Of a DNA stretch of 24,819 nt, positions 1-8,148 are shown one piece after another. Both the position numbers and the translations under genes were made by a program. The stretch spans positions 1-24,819 of the forward strand of contig CAYVOD010000021.1 in assembly GCA_964453055.1 (NCBI GenBank), read 5' to 3'. The number at the start of each line of letters is the position of its first letter. Position 1 is the stretch's first letter. The DNA is from UBA2256 sp964453055 (GTDB lineage Bacteria > Spirochaetota > Spirochaetia > Treponematales > Rectinemataceae). The notes under the pieces are model-generated. The model ran no database searches. It saw nothing but the letters and a program-made list of their open reading frames with translations, and was not told the DNA's origin.

Positions 1-2
1 TT

Positions 3-653
3 TTAAATCTCGAATCGACGCGCGAGGTATTCGCGACGGGTGGCGACGAGCTTCTGCAGCTCTTCCAGCATGCGGGTGTCGGCCAGCTTGGCGATGGGGA
101 AAACGTGGCGCTCTGTTTCGTCGGTGTAGCGCTTTATGAAAGCGATATCCGTGACGTAGCCAAGGCTGATCATGTTGGATATCCTGTCCGCCGACTTGAG
201 CACCTTGGCGCGGATCGAGCCGAAATCGCGGATCCTGGCGAGGAACTCGATCTTGTTTTCGATTGGGCGGCGGGTGACTTCCAGGACCAGGCTGTACACG
301 TCCGGGGATTCCTCGTCTATTGAAAGCAGGCTGTCCCGGTTAAAATCCGGAAGATCCTCGATCAGGTCATGGACCACCGATGCCTTGAGCAGGACCGAAT
401 CGATGTACCCATAGTCCATAAGGATCGCCATCGTATCCAGCTGGTGCCTGAACATGTTGCCGCCGCTGCGCCTAAGCTTGCCTATGAGGCTGGTGGCGAG
501 CTGGATGTAGGGGGCCAGATGCATGTTCTTGAGGCGGAGCATGGCGTCCTTGTCCATGGGGACGCATTCGGAGCGCAGGGGGAGATTGGAGTGCCTGATG
601 CCCGAGAGATCAAGGCTCTCGAGCTTGACGCCCGCATCTCCCTGGGGACTCAC
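3..653 (-). CDS. Single-domain RelA/SpoT-type HD hydrolase (small alarmone hydrolase-like)
   Basis: The 216-residue protein carries the HD fingerprint of the ppGpp-hydrolase half of RelA/SpoT enzymes: His70, His95-Asp96, an adjacent Glu99-Asp100 pair (the HDxxED pattern) and KSADRISNM at 153-161, which supplies the last metal-binding Asp156 and a conserved Asn160. No synthetase, TGS or ACT domain follows, so by length it resembles stand-alone Mesh1-type hydrolases. The predicted role is Mn-dependent removal of the 3'-pyrophosphate from (p)ppGpp or a related nucleotide in the cytoplasm; the substrate is inferred. The chosen start is a GTG that overlaps the valS stop by 4 bp (GTGA), implying translational coupling; an internal ATG at residue 33 is the alternative. 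The stop codon TAA lies at 3-5, so the gene is complete. Confidence 0.8.
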   Translation of the reverse strand: MSPQGDAGVKLESLDLSGIRHSNLPLRSECVPMDKDAMLRLKNMHLAPYIQLATSLIGKLRRSGGNMFRHQLDTMAILMDYGYIDSVLLKASVVHDLIEDLPDFNRDSLLSIDEESPDVYSLVLEVTRRPIENKIEFLARIRDFGSIRAKVLKSADRISNMISLGYVTDIAFIKRYTDETERHVFPIAKLADTRMLEELQKLVATRREYLARRFEI

Positions 654-3316
654 GACAGGTCCTCCAGATACCGGCGAAGCTTCGCGCTTCGGCTTTGGGC
701 GTCCGCGAGCTTGCCGCGTTCCTGCCGCACGATTTCCGGGGGAGCCGCGTCCAGGAACGCTTGATTAGCCAGCTTGGCGACAAGCTTTTGCGCGAACGTT
801 TCTTCCCGCTCAATGTCCTTGCGGAAACGAAGTATCAGCTTCTGTATGTCGATAAGTTCCTTAACCTGAACGAAGAGTTCGAAACCCCGGCCGGCAAGGG
901 CGATAGAAAGCTCGGGCTTCGGCGACGCGGCGTCCAGGAATAGCGGCTCCGGCCCCCCGACCAGGAGTCCGATCAGGGCAGCGTTCCGCTTCAGGAAGTC
1001 CGGAGCGGCAAAGGAAGCGTCCAGCTTTACATAGAGGGGCATCTTGGCTTCCTGGGGAATCTGGAACTCCGACCTGAGGCTGCGTCCCATGGTGACGAGC
1101 TCGCGCAGGCTCTCGAATTTCTCGGCCAACTCTGGGGATCTTCGGGATTGGACGGATTCAGGCCAGCGCTGCACGATAAGCCTGCCGGCGGCGTTGGGCA
1201 GCATGCCGTATATTTCCTCGGTGACGAAGGGCAGGAAGGGATGAAGGAGGCGCAGCGATTCCTCCAGTACTTGCAGGAGCACCGTGGTAGCCCTGTCTTT
1301 TTCCGCCTCGTCCCCGAATTTGGTAGAAAGCTTGCTCGCCTCGATATACCAATCGCAGAAATCGTCCCAGAAATAGGAGTAAACGGCCTGGGCCGCGTCG
1401 TTGAAGCGCCACGACCTCAGGGCGTCGGTAACCTGTGAGGCGGCCTGGTCAAGCCTATGGAGTATCCATTTGTCCAGGTCGTTGTGGCTGACTTTTTCCG
1501 GAGCAAGGAATTGCCGTCCCTCGAGGTTCATGAGGATGTAGCGCGAAGCGTTCCAGACCTTGTTGGCGAATTTCGAGCCCATTTTAAACGAGTCTTTGTC
1601 CAGAAGGATGTCCTGGCCCGAGGCGCAGTTGTAGGCAAGGGTGAACTTGAGGGCGTCGGCGCCGTATTCATCCACGATCTCCAAAGGATCGATGCCGTTC
1701 CCCAGGCTCTTGGACATCTTTCGTCCTTGTTTGTCCCGGATCAGGCCGTGGATGAAAACCTCCTGGAAGGGACTTTTCCCGGTGAATTCCATGCCCGCCA
1801 TGATCATCCGCGCCACCCAGAAGAAAAGTATGTCGTAGCCGGTGACCAGGGCGCTTGTGGGGTAGAAGCGCCGGAAATCAGCCGTGTCCTTGGGCCAGCC
1901 CAGGGTGCTGAAGGGCCAGAGCCAGCTGGAGAACCAGGTGTCCAGCACGTCGTCGTCCTGGTAGAGCTCGCCGGAACCGCATTTGGGGCAGACCATGGGG
2001 TCTTCCCGCTCCACCAAAACGGCCCCGCAGTGCTTGCAGTAGAAAGCGGGAATCCTGTGACCCCACCAGAGCTGGCGAGAAATGCACCAGTCGCGGATAT
2101 TCTCCATCCAATGCGCGTAGGTGTTCTCCCACTTCCTGGGGAAGAAAACCACGTCGCCGGACTTCCACGCGGAAAGCGCCTTCTCGGCCAGGGGCTTCAT
2201 GCGCACGAACCATTGCTTGGACAGATAGGGCTCGATGGAAGTATGGCAGCGATAGCAATGTCCCACGGCGTGGACAAGTTTTTCTTCGGATTTGAGAAGT
2301 CCGAGGGCTTCCAGGTCGGCGAGGACCGCCTTGCGGGCTTCGAGCACCTTGAGACCCCTGTACTTCTCGGGGGCGTTGCTCGAGAGGCTTCCATCGGGAT
2401 TGAGAATATTGACTCTGGGCAGGTTATGCCTGTTGCCCACCTCGAAATCGTTCGGATCATGGGCTGGAGTAATTTTGACAAGCCCTGTGCCGAACTCCTT
2501 ATCGACATAGGAATCAGCGATGAGGGGGATGAGCCGGTCGGTGAGCGGGAGCTTGATCATTTTCCCTACCAAGCTTCTATAACGCTCATCATCGGGGTGG
2601 GCGGCCACGGCCGTATCGCCCAAAAGCGTTTCGGGCCTCGTGGTGGCTATCTCAATCCTGCCTGAGGGGCATTCGGGACAGGGACCGTCGGCCAGCTCGT
2701 ACCAGATGTGCCACATGGAGCCGGGCTCGTCCTCATGCTCGACCTCGTCATCCGAGATGGCCGTGCCGCAGGAGGGGCACCAGTTAACCAGGTACTCGCC
2801 CTTATAGACGAGACCTCGCTCGTAAAGGCTGACGAAAACTTCGCGAACCGCCCTGGAAAGCCCTTCGTCCAGGGTGAAACGCTCCCTGGTCCAGTCGACG
2901 CTGGATCCTATCTTGGCCAGCTGCTTGAGGATTATCGCCTTATGTTCCTTAGCGACCTTCCAAGTCTCCTCGACAAAGGCTTCCCTGCCGATATCCCGCT
3001 TGTCCCTACCTTCCTTGCGAAGTTTCTTCTCGACCACGTTCTGCGTCGCTATACCGGCGTGGTCGGTGCCGGGTAGCCAGAGGGTCGGCCGCTGGGTCAT
3101 GCGTCTATAGCGTATTTGTATATCCTGGAGGCAATTGTCGAGAGCATGGCCAAGGTGAAGCACGCCGGTTACGTTAGGCGGAGGGATTACTATTGTGAAG
3201 GGATGCTGGCTTCGGTCAGCCGAAGGCTGAAAATGGCCCTCGCTCTTCCAGCTGTCGTAAATAGCATCCTCAAAACTCTTTGGATCGTAGGCCTTGGCCA
3301 GTTCGATCGCCTTCAT
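650..3316 (-). CDS. valS: Valine--tRNA ligase
   Basis: This is a class I aminoacyl-tRNA synthetase of 888 residues that charges tRNA-Val. Visible landmarks are the HIGH-type motif HLGH at 54-57, the CP1 editing domain with TTRPETLLGD at 225-234 and the ITPAHDPND stretch near 282-290, the KMSKS loop at 533-537, Cys-rich pairs (CPSC near 180, CKHC near 427, CPKC near 443), an anticodon-binding domain with DKWILHRLD, and the C-terminal coiled coil expected of ValRS. The open frame extends 31 codons further upstream, but the ATG at 3314-3316 is preceded by GGAGG at the right distance and begins where ValRS proteins normally begin, so that start is preferred. The gene heads a two-gene unit with the HD hydrolase. 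Confidence 0.97.
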   Translation of the reverse strand: MKAIELAKAYDPKSFEDAIYDSWKSEGHFQPSADRSQHPFTIVIPPPNVTGVLHLGHALDNCLQDIQIRYRRMTQRPTLWLPGTDHAGIATQNVVEKKLRKEGRDKRDIGREAFVEETWKVAKEHKAIILKQLAKIGSSVDWTRERFTLDEGLSRAVREVFVSLYERGLVYKGEYLVNWCPSCGTAISDDEVEHEDEPGSMWHIWYELADGPCPECPSGRIEIATTRPETLLGDTAVAAHPDDERYRSLVGKMIKLPLTDRLIPLIADSYVDKEFGTGLVKITPAHDPNDFEVGNRHNLPRVNILNPDGSLSSNAPEKYRGLKVLEARKAVLADLEALGLLKSEEKLVHAVGHCYRCHTSIEPYLSKQWFVRMKPLAEKALSAWKSGDVVFFPRKWENTYAHWMENIRDWCISRQLWWGHRIPAFYCKHCGAVLVEREDPMVCPKCGSGELYQDDDVLDTWFSSWLWPFSTLGWPKDTADFRRFYPTSALVTGYDILFFWVARMIMAGMEFTGKSPFQEVFIHGLIRDKQGRKMSKSLGNGIDPLEIVDEYGADALKFTLAYNCASGQDILLDKDSFKMGSKFANKVWNASRYILMNLEGRQFLAPEKVSHNDLDKWILHRLDQAASQVTDALRSWRFNDAAQAVYSYFWDDFCDWYIEASKLSTKFGDEAEKDRATTVLLQVLEESLRLLHPFLPFVTEEIYGMLPNAAGRLIVQRWPESVQSRRSPELAEKFESLRELVTMGRSLRSEFQIPQEAKMPLYVKLDASFAAPDFLKRNAALIGLLVGGPEPLFLDAASPKPELSIALAGRGFELFVQVKELIDIQKLILRFRKDIEREETFAQKLVAKLANQAFLDAAPPEIVRQERGKLADAQSRSAKLRRYLEDLS

Positions 3317-3461
3317 GCAATTCCTCCGGGCTGAACAATTGAAATCGATCAGAAAAGCATAGCGAAAAAAGGCTTGCTGTGGAAGGGGAAAATCCGCCTC
3401 GTCTATCATCCCCCTATTTCAGCCTTGAACGTAGCGCGGCATGCCCGGGGCATAGGCTCTC

Positions 3462-3490
3462 TTTTCAGCTTTGGGCATATAGCGTATTAT
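3462..3490 (+). promoter_or_regulatory. Possible sigma70 promoter for the acyl-CoA synthetase
   Basis: TTTTCA at 3462-3467 (4 of 6 to TTGACA) and TATTAT at 3485-3490 (5 of 6 to TATAAT) are separated by 17 bp. The predicted start near 3497 would give a leader of about 68 nt to the ATG at 3565. The GGGCATA repeat falls in the spacer, where a regulator could act. The match is moderate and untested. Confidence 0.35.
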
Positions 3491-3500
3491 TCAGATAGTC

Positions 3501-3518
3501 CGCCGGCCGACGCCGGCG
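3501..3518 (+). other. GC-rich stem-loop in the acyl-CoA synthetase leader
   Basis: CGCCGGC (3501-3507) and GCCGGCG (3512-3518) are perfect inverted arms around a 4-nt CGAC loop. No T-run follows, so it is not a classic terminator. It would sit near the 5' end of the predicted mRNA and could protect the transcript. Confidence 0.35.
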
Positions 3519-3564
3519 CAACTTCCATTTCGCGGCGAAAAACCTAAAGCCGCAAGGCGGTCAT

Positions 3565-5280
3565 ATGGCTACTCAGCTTCCTTGGACTTTCTTGGACGAG
3601 CATAGAGGAAAGGTCTTTGACGGAACCTGGCCTACAATCCCCCAAATGTTCAGGATTACAGTTCTGCGCTATCCCGACCGACCCTGTTTTACCGAATACG
3701 CTCCCGACAGGATTAGCCTGAGCTACAGCCAGGCCTACGAAAAAATCCAAGCCCTCGCCGCCTATCTGCGCGGTTTCGGATTGAAAAAAGAGGAAAAAAT
3801 CGCCCTTACAGGCAAGAACAGCCCCGAATGGGCGATCGCCTATCTAGCCATCCTGGAAGCCGGGGCCGTCGTCGTGCCCATCGATTACCAGATAAGCATG
3901 GCCGAGACGAAAAATCTGCTCAAAGCCAGCGATGCGACTATGCTTTTCGTGGACGAGGAAAAGGCCGAAGAGCTGAAGGCTTTCTGCGCCGGTTTCAAGA
4001 AGGTTATTTCCCTGCATAAGGCGGGAGAAGATTATATCTATGACTTGTCTCCTTCCGAGGGGTCGCTTCCACAGGAAGCCCAACTTAGTTCGGAATCAGA
4101 CATCGCTGCCATTCTCTTCACCTCCGGGACGACCGGTACGCCCAAAGGAGTGATGCTCAGCCATTCCAACCTTGTGTCGGACTGCTACCTCGCACAGGCC
4201 AATCTCACTGTGTACCCCACCGACGTGTTCTACGCCCTTTTGCCGATTCACCATTCCTACACGATGCTCGCCGTGTTCATCGAAGCCATTTCCACCGGGG
4301 CAGAAATCGTGTTCGGCAAAAAAATGGTGGTAAAGCAAATACTGAAGGACCTCAAGGAAGCCCAGGTGACCATGTTCCTGGGCGTGCCCCTGCTCTTCAA
4401 CAAACTGCTCAACGGCATCCTGAAAGGAGTCCGGGAGAAGGGCGCCCTGGCCTTCGGACTTATTTCCTTTCTCATGGGGGTATCTGGGGCCATAAAGAAG
4501 ATTTTCAAGGTGAATCCGGGCAAAAAAATATTCCACAGCATCCTGGACAAGGCCAGCCTCTCCAGCATCCGCATCTGCATATCCGGAGGCGGACCCTTGG
4601 CCCCCTCGGTGTTCAAGAAATACAACGAGCTAGGCATAGATTTCATCCAGGGCTACGGCCTCACCGAAACCTCACCGATCCTGACCTTGAATCCCAAGGA
4701 ACACTACAAAGTCGATTCGGTGGGCAAGATCATTCCCCGGGTCGAGATGAAAATCCTGGATCCCAACGAAGAGGGGATAGGCGAAATCGCCGTCAAAGGC
4801 CCGATGGTGATGCAAGGCTATTATAAGATGCCCGAGGAAACCGCCGAGGTGTTCACCCAGGACGGCTGGTTCAAGACCGGGGATCTGGGATACATGGACG
4901 AGGAAAATTACGTCTATCTCACCGGCAGGGCTAAGAACCTCATCGTTACGGAGGGCGGCAAGAACGTATATCCCGAGGAAATCGAAAACCGTTTCCAGCT
5001 TTACATGGAAATCGACCAGATTCTCGTGAGGGGTTACCACGAAAAGGGCGAGGAGAGCGTGGAGCTCATAGAAGCCCTGGTATATCCCGAGCAGGACTGG
5101 CTGAAAAAGCTCGCGGACACCGAGGGCGCAGCCTACAAGACCGCGGAAGCCCGGATGCAGGCCATCGTCGACGAAGTAAACCAGAAGCTATTGCCCTATC
5201 AGAAAATCCTCAGGGTAAAGGTGCTGCGCAAGCCCCTGGAGATGACCACCACGAAAAAGGTTAAGCGCTTCAACCTGTAG
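3565..5280 (+). CDS. Long-chain acyl-CoA synthetase (AMP-forming, FadD-like)
   Basis: This 571-residue member of the ANL superfamily activates fatty or other carboxylic acids to acyl-CoA through an acyl-AMP intermediate. The adenylation P-loop FTSGTTGTPKG is at about 186-196, the aromatic/Thr motif GYGLTETSP at 363-371, the conserved TGD at 438-440, the hinge region TGRAKNLIVTEGGKNVYPEE ends near 472, and the C-terminal catalytic Lys lies in TTTKKVKR near 561-568. The hydrophobic segment near 296-308 could support membrane association. The start ATG has AAGGCGG upstream. The gene stands alone on the plus strand and its last 11 bases overlap the end of the convergent downstream gene. It could feed the neighbouring thiolase pathway, but that is inference; chain-length preference cannot be read here. 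Confidence 0.92.
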   Translation: MATQLPWTFLDEHRGKVFDGTWPTIPQMFRITVLRYPDRPCFTEYAPDRISLSYSQAYEKIQALAAYLRGFGLKKEEKIALTGKNSPEWAIAYLAILEAGAVVVPIDYQISMAETKNLLKASDATMLFVDEEKAEELKAFCAGFKKVISLHKAGEDYIYDLSPSEGSLPQEAQLSSESDIAAILFTSGTTGTPKGVMLSHSNLVSDCYLAQANLTVYPTDVFYALLPIHHSYTMLAVFIEAISTGAEIVFGKKMVVKQILKDLKEAQVTMFLGVPLLFNKLLNGILKGVREKGALAFGLISFLMGVSGAIKKIFKVNPGKKIFHSILDKASLSSIRICISGGGPLAPSVFKKYNELGIDFIQGYGLTETSPILTLNPKEHYKVDSVGKIIPRVEMKILDPNEEGIGEIAVKGPMVMQGYYKMPEETAEVFTQDGWFKTGDLGYMDEENYVYLTGRAKNLIVTEGGKNVYPEEIENRFQLYMEIDQILVRGYHEKGEESVELIEALVYPEQDWLKKLADTEGAAYKTAEARMQAIVDEVNQKLLPYQKILRVKVLRKPLEMTTTKKVKRFNL

Positions 5281-6010
5281 TCGAGATCGCCGCGGTCGAA
5301 TACCGTTTCGCCTTGCTTTCGGAAGGAATTTCTTCAAGAAACCCCGCCTTGGCGAAAACATACAGGATCTTTCTGGCCCGGGCCGAGCCTATGCCCGCGG
5401 CCTTTCCGAGGGATGCCGATGTCCAATATCCATCGTCATTGGGCGGCAGCAGGGCTAACCAGTCCCCTGAGCCCTTAAACTCCCGCGACTCTATGACGGT
5501 TATCAAGTTTCTGTCCTCCGTCGCGTAAGGCCTGAGAAATCTGCCACGGCGGACCGGTTCTTCCAAAAGAAGTCGAATTTCTTCCATTTCGACATAGACA
5601 AGCTCTATGACGAGCCTCGGCAGGCGCAAAATGCCGGAAGCCCTGATCAAGCGGTCGAAGACAGACCAGATGTCTTCCTTCTTGGGGCTTTTGCGGCGAG
5701 AGACCAGTTCGCCGCTGCCCTGCCTGATCCTCACAATGGTTTTTCGGGCCGCCAGGGGAATCTGGATGCGTTGCCTGTACCCGCGCAGGCTCCAGAATTC
5801 CGCTTTAGCCACGATGGGGTTCAGCGAGCCAGTCTGTATTTCCACGATCTCGCCGTCGGACCTCAGGGCATCGGCGATCTTGCCTTCGATGGCTACCTCG
5901 ATCCGGCCGCAGGGACCGGCAGCGAGACGCTTGAGCTGGTCGTGGAGGCTGTATTCTGAATAGAGGTTTATGCGGTTTGTCTCGGCCGCCAGGACAGGCT
6001 CGTCGTTCAT
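5270..6010 (-). CDS. Predicted PD-(D/E)XK-like protein with C-terminal winged helix
   Basis: The 246-residue protein has an N-terminal region (about 18-100) with the spacing E38, D47 and E57-I-Q59 (VEIQT), followed by K69. I recall similar VEIQT plus RRKSPK patterns in uncharacterised proteins of several bacterial phyla, and the layout resembles an E-x-Q variant of the PD-(D/E)XK nuclease core. RRKSPKK is at 105-111. The C-terminal segment 195-230 (WTSASLGKAAGIGSARARKI) reads as a winged helix-turn-helix, suggesting DNA binding. The ATG follows the thiolase stop by 6 bp with no strong ribosome site, so translation probably depends on the upstream gene. Its 3' end overlaps the convergent acyl-CoA synthetase gene by 11 bp. 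Function is not established, and a role in the metabolic operon is not obvious. Confidence 0.65.
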   Translation of the reverse strand: MNDEPVLAAETNRINLYSEYSLHDQLKRLAAGPCGRIEVAIEGKIADALRSDGEIVEIQTGSLNPIVAKAEFWSLRGYRQRIQIPLAARKTIVRIRQGSGELVSRRKSPKKEDIWSVFDRLIRASGILRLPRLVIELVYVEMEEIRLLLEEPVRRGRFLRPYATEDRNLITVIESREFKGSGDWLALLPPNDDGYWTSASLGKAAGIGSARARKILYVFAKAGFLEEIPSESKAKRYSTAAISTTG

Positions 6011-6016
6011 AAGGGG

Positions 6017-7273
6017 CTATCGCTTCAGTACGGTGACGCAATTGGTCACCGAAGAGCCTCCTACGTTAAGGCTGACTCCCACCGTGGGCTGTCGGGCCGA
6101 AGGAGCGGCGCCGATCGCCTGGCCGATCAACTGCTTGTAGAGCAGGACGTTCATGGAAACACCGGTGGCGCCTACGGGATGGCCCTTGGCCTTGAGGCCG
6201 CCGGAAAGATTGACCGCGCAGGAAGGATCATCCCTACCGAAGCGGCCGTCCATATAGTCGTAGCCCGCCCTTCCGGCCGCCGACAAGCCCAGGGCTTCGG
6301 TACAGAGAAGCTGGTTGATGGTGAAGCAATCGTGCACCTCGGCGATATCGACGTCACTGAGGCCGATGCCCGCCTCGCGGAAGGCCTGCGCGACGGCCAC
6401 TTTGCCCGCCATAAGCTCGTGCATGTTGGGCCTGGCGGAGATGGCGATCCGTTCGTTGGCATGTCCTATTCCGGCTATCCGCACCGCCTTTTCCCCTCGT
6501 CCCAGGCTTGAGTCCGAGGCGGCGATGACAAGGGCCGCGGCCCCGTCGGTGACGAGGGAGCAGTCGTGGAGCCTCAAGGGATTAGCTATGAGGGGATTCT
6601 TCTCCGGCGGCAGGGCGAGGATGGCGTCGGCGCTGGTCAGTCCTAGGCGGTCCGAGGGACCTCCCTTGCCGAAATGGGCAAGGGGATTATCTAGGCCGTT
6701 CCTATAATTGAGAGCCGCCACGGTGGCGAGCATACGGGCGAGAGCGGCTTCGCCGAGCTTATATTGGGCGGCATAACCCTTGGCGTACTCGGCGAAGAGC
6801 CCGGGAAAGGTCATTCCCCTGGCTCCTTCCTCGGCCCAGTAGGAGCAGGTGGCCAGGCCGTGGGTCACGCCCTTGGTATCAAGCAAGTTCATTTTTTCCA
6901 CGCCGATGACTAGGGCTACCTTTGCCCTTCCCGACTCCACGGCGTAAAGGGCGCTGAAAAGCGCCACGGAACCCGAGGCGCAGGCGTCCTCCACCCTGGT
7001 CATTGGTTTGAAACGCAGCGCGGCCGGCGCTACTTCGACGCCCAACGCTGCTATATGTTCCTGGTTGGCGAATATTCCGGGCGCGCAGGATGCAACCCAG
7101 ACAGCGTCCACGTCTGCGGCGTCGACGCCGGCGTCGACAAGCGCGCCCCTCCCTGCCTCGGTCAGGAGATCGTAAATGCTTTTAAGGTCGGTGACGCTCC
7201 CCGTTTCCTTGTCTTTCTTGACAAAATTGCCGAACGCGGTGTTGTACGCGCCGACGATGCTTACCTTGGACAT
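6017..7273 (-). CDS. SCP2-type thiolase / acetyl-CoA acetyltransferase family
   Basis: This 418-residue thiolase-fold protein makes or cleaves beta-ketoacyl-CoA by Claisen chemistry. The nucleophile Cys98 sits in VEDACASG, the second active-site loop is EVHDCFTIN (312-320) in place of the NEAF loop of classical thiolases, and GGLKAKGHPVGATG (358-371) carries the catalytic His365. The C-terminal Cys-Gly motif of degradative thiolases is replaced by NVGGSS (403-408). These marks place it with SCP2/archaeal-type thiolases rather than FadA or AtoB. A longer frame begins 19 codons upstream, but the ATG at 7271-7273 has AAGGAG seven bases away and starts MSKVSIVGAY as in the family. The DUF35 OB-fold partner often found beside such thiolases is not in this window. 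Confidence 0.88.
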   Translation of the reverse strand: MSKVSIVGAYNTAFGNFVKKDKETGSVTDLKSIYDLLTEAGRGALVDAGVDAADVDAVWVASCAPGIFANQEHIAALGVEVAPAALRFKPMTRVEDACASGSVALFSALYAVESGRAKVALVIGVEKMNLLDTKGVTHGLATCSYWAEEGARGMTFPGLFAEYAKGYAAQYKLGEAALARMLATVAALNYRNGLDNPLAHFGKGGPSDRLGLTSADAILALPPEKNPLIANPLRLHDCSLVTDGAAALVIAASDSSLGRGEKAVRIAGIGHANERIAISARPNMHELMAGKVAVAQAFREAGIGLSDVDIAEVHDCFTINQLLCTEALGLSAAGRAGYDYMDGRFGRDDPSCAVNLSGGLKAKGHPVGATGVSMNVLLYKQLIGQAIGAAPSARQPTVGVSLNVGGSSVTNCVTVLKR

Positions 7274-7371
7274 GGGCTTCTCCTTTTGCATAAAGTCTCG
7301 CGGAAGGCTGGTCCTTCGACGCGGAAGCATTTATCAGACAACTCAGGATTCATGCGGCGATCGAAGTTTGG

Positions 7372-8148
7372 TCAGCTTCCGGTCCGCGCAAGAAAGTCGC
7401 CCAAGATTTCCTTGAAGATCTCGGGCGTCTCGACGATGGGCGAGTGGCCGGAATTTTCGATGAGCCTGAATTCGCCCGCCGGATAGGCTTTGGCCGTTTT
7501 CCTGGCCATCTCCTCCGTGATAAGGATATCCCCCTTGCCCTGAATGACCAGCACGGGTTTGGTGAATTCGGCCGTACGGTCGCTGATGTCGAAGCGGCTC
7601 AGGGCTTCGGCGTTGCCGATCCACGCCTTTTCGTTCATGCGCACGGCGTCGTCGACCAGGCGCTCGAAAAAACCCGCATCCTTATTGTTGGGCATCGTGG
7701 CGGCAAGAGCCTGGGCAAGAATGCCCCGGTTCGCGCGCATCATTTCGATGACGGGATGGCGCTCCTTGGGGGTTATGAGGCCGGAGGGAGAGGAGGAATC
7801 CACTAGCACCAGGGCGCTCAGGGCTTCGGGATGGCGGACGGCCAGGGATTGCGCCACTGCCCCGCCGAGGGAATGGCCCACTAGCACCGGCGATTGAAGC
7901 CCCAGAGCTTGTATGAAGTCAAAGAGATAATCGGCGTAGACATGGATATCAGGTTCTGCCTGGAGAGAGCCAGAACGGCCAAAATTGGGCAGGTCCAGGG
8001 CGAGGGTTCTGTGGCCGGACATGTCCGCCACTTTCTCGAACCAGCGGCTGGATCCGGTATTGCCGTGGACGTAGACGATGGGCGATCCGGTTCCGACGGA
8101 AACGTAGTATATCGCGATCCCAAGAACACTAATGATTTGTCCGGTCAT
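7372..8148 (-). CDS. Alpha/beta hydrolase
   Basis: This 258-residue alpha/beta-hydrolase has the oxyanion motif HGNTGS near 29-34, nucleophile elbow GHSLGG with Ser near 93, acid Asp in GKGDIL near 206, and catalytic His in SGHSP near 234. There is no signal peptide, so it is cytoplasmic. The fold serves esterases, lactonases and C-C hydrolases, so the substrate is unknown. An AAGGAG site precedes the ATG, which overlaps the stop of the upstream hydrolase by 4 bp (ATGA), showing coupled translation. Its position between the transporter and the thiolase suggests it opens an ester, lactone or diketone for CoA-dependent degradation. Confidence 0.88.
   Translation of the reverse strand: MTGQIISVLGIAIYYVSVGTGSPIVYVHGNTGSSRWFEKVADMSGHRTLALDLPNFGRSGSLQAEPDIHVYADYLFDFIQALGLQSPVLVGHSLGGAVAQSLAVRHPEALSALVLVDSSSPSGLITPKERHPVIEMMRANRGILAQALAATMPNNKDAGFFERLVDDAVRMNEKAWIGNAEALSRFDISDRTAEFTKPVLVIQGKGDILITEEMARKTAKAYPAGEFRLIENSGHSPIVETPEIFKEILGDFLARTGS

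Larger units (their letters stand above)
3317..3564. promoter_or_regulatory. Divergent valS / acyl-CoA synthetase intergenic region
   Basis: This 248-bp region separates the divergent valS and acyl-CoA synthetase starts. It holds a palindrome ATGCCC-G-GGGCAT at 3441-3453, whose right arm GGGCATA recurs at 3473-3479, a possible rightward promoter at 3462-3490 and a GC hairpin at 3501-3518. For valS only a weak -10-like TATGCT on the minus strand near 3360 is seen. No RNA gene or T-box-like leader is evident, although T-boxes are common on valS genes in Firmicutes. Confidence 0.4.

Noticed and set aside
1457..2665. 402-codon open frame antisense to valS
   Set aside because: It lies fully inside the well-supported valS gene, in a GC-biased antisense frame. 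It has no recognisable domain and no ribosome site.
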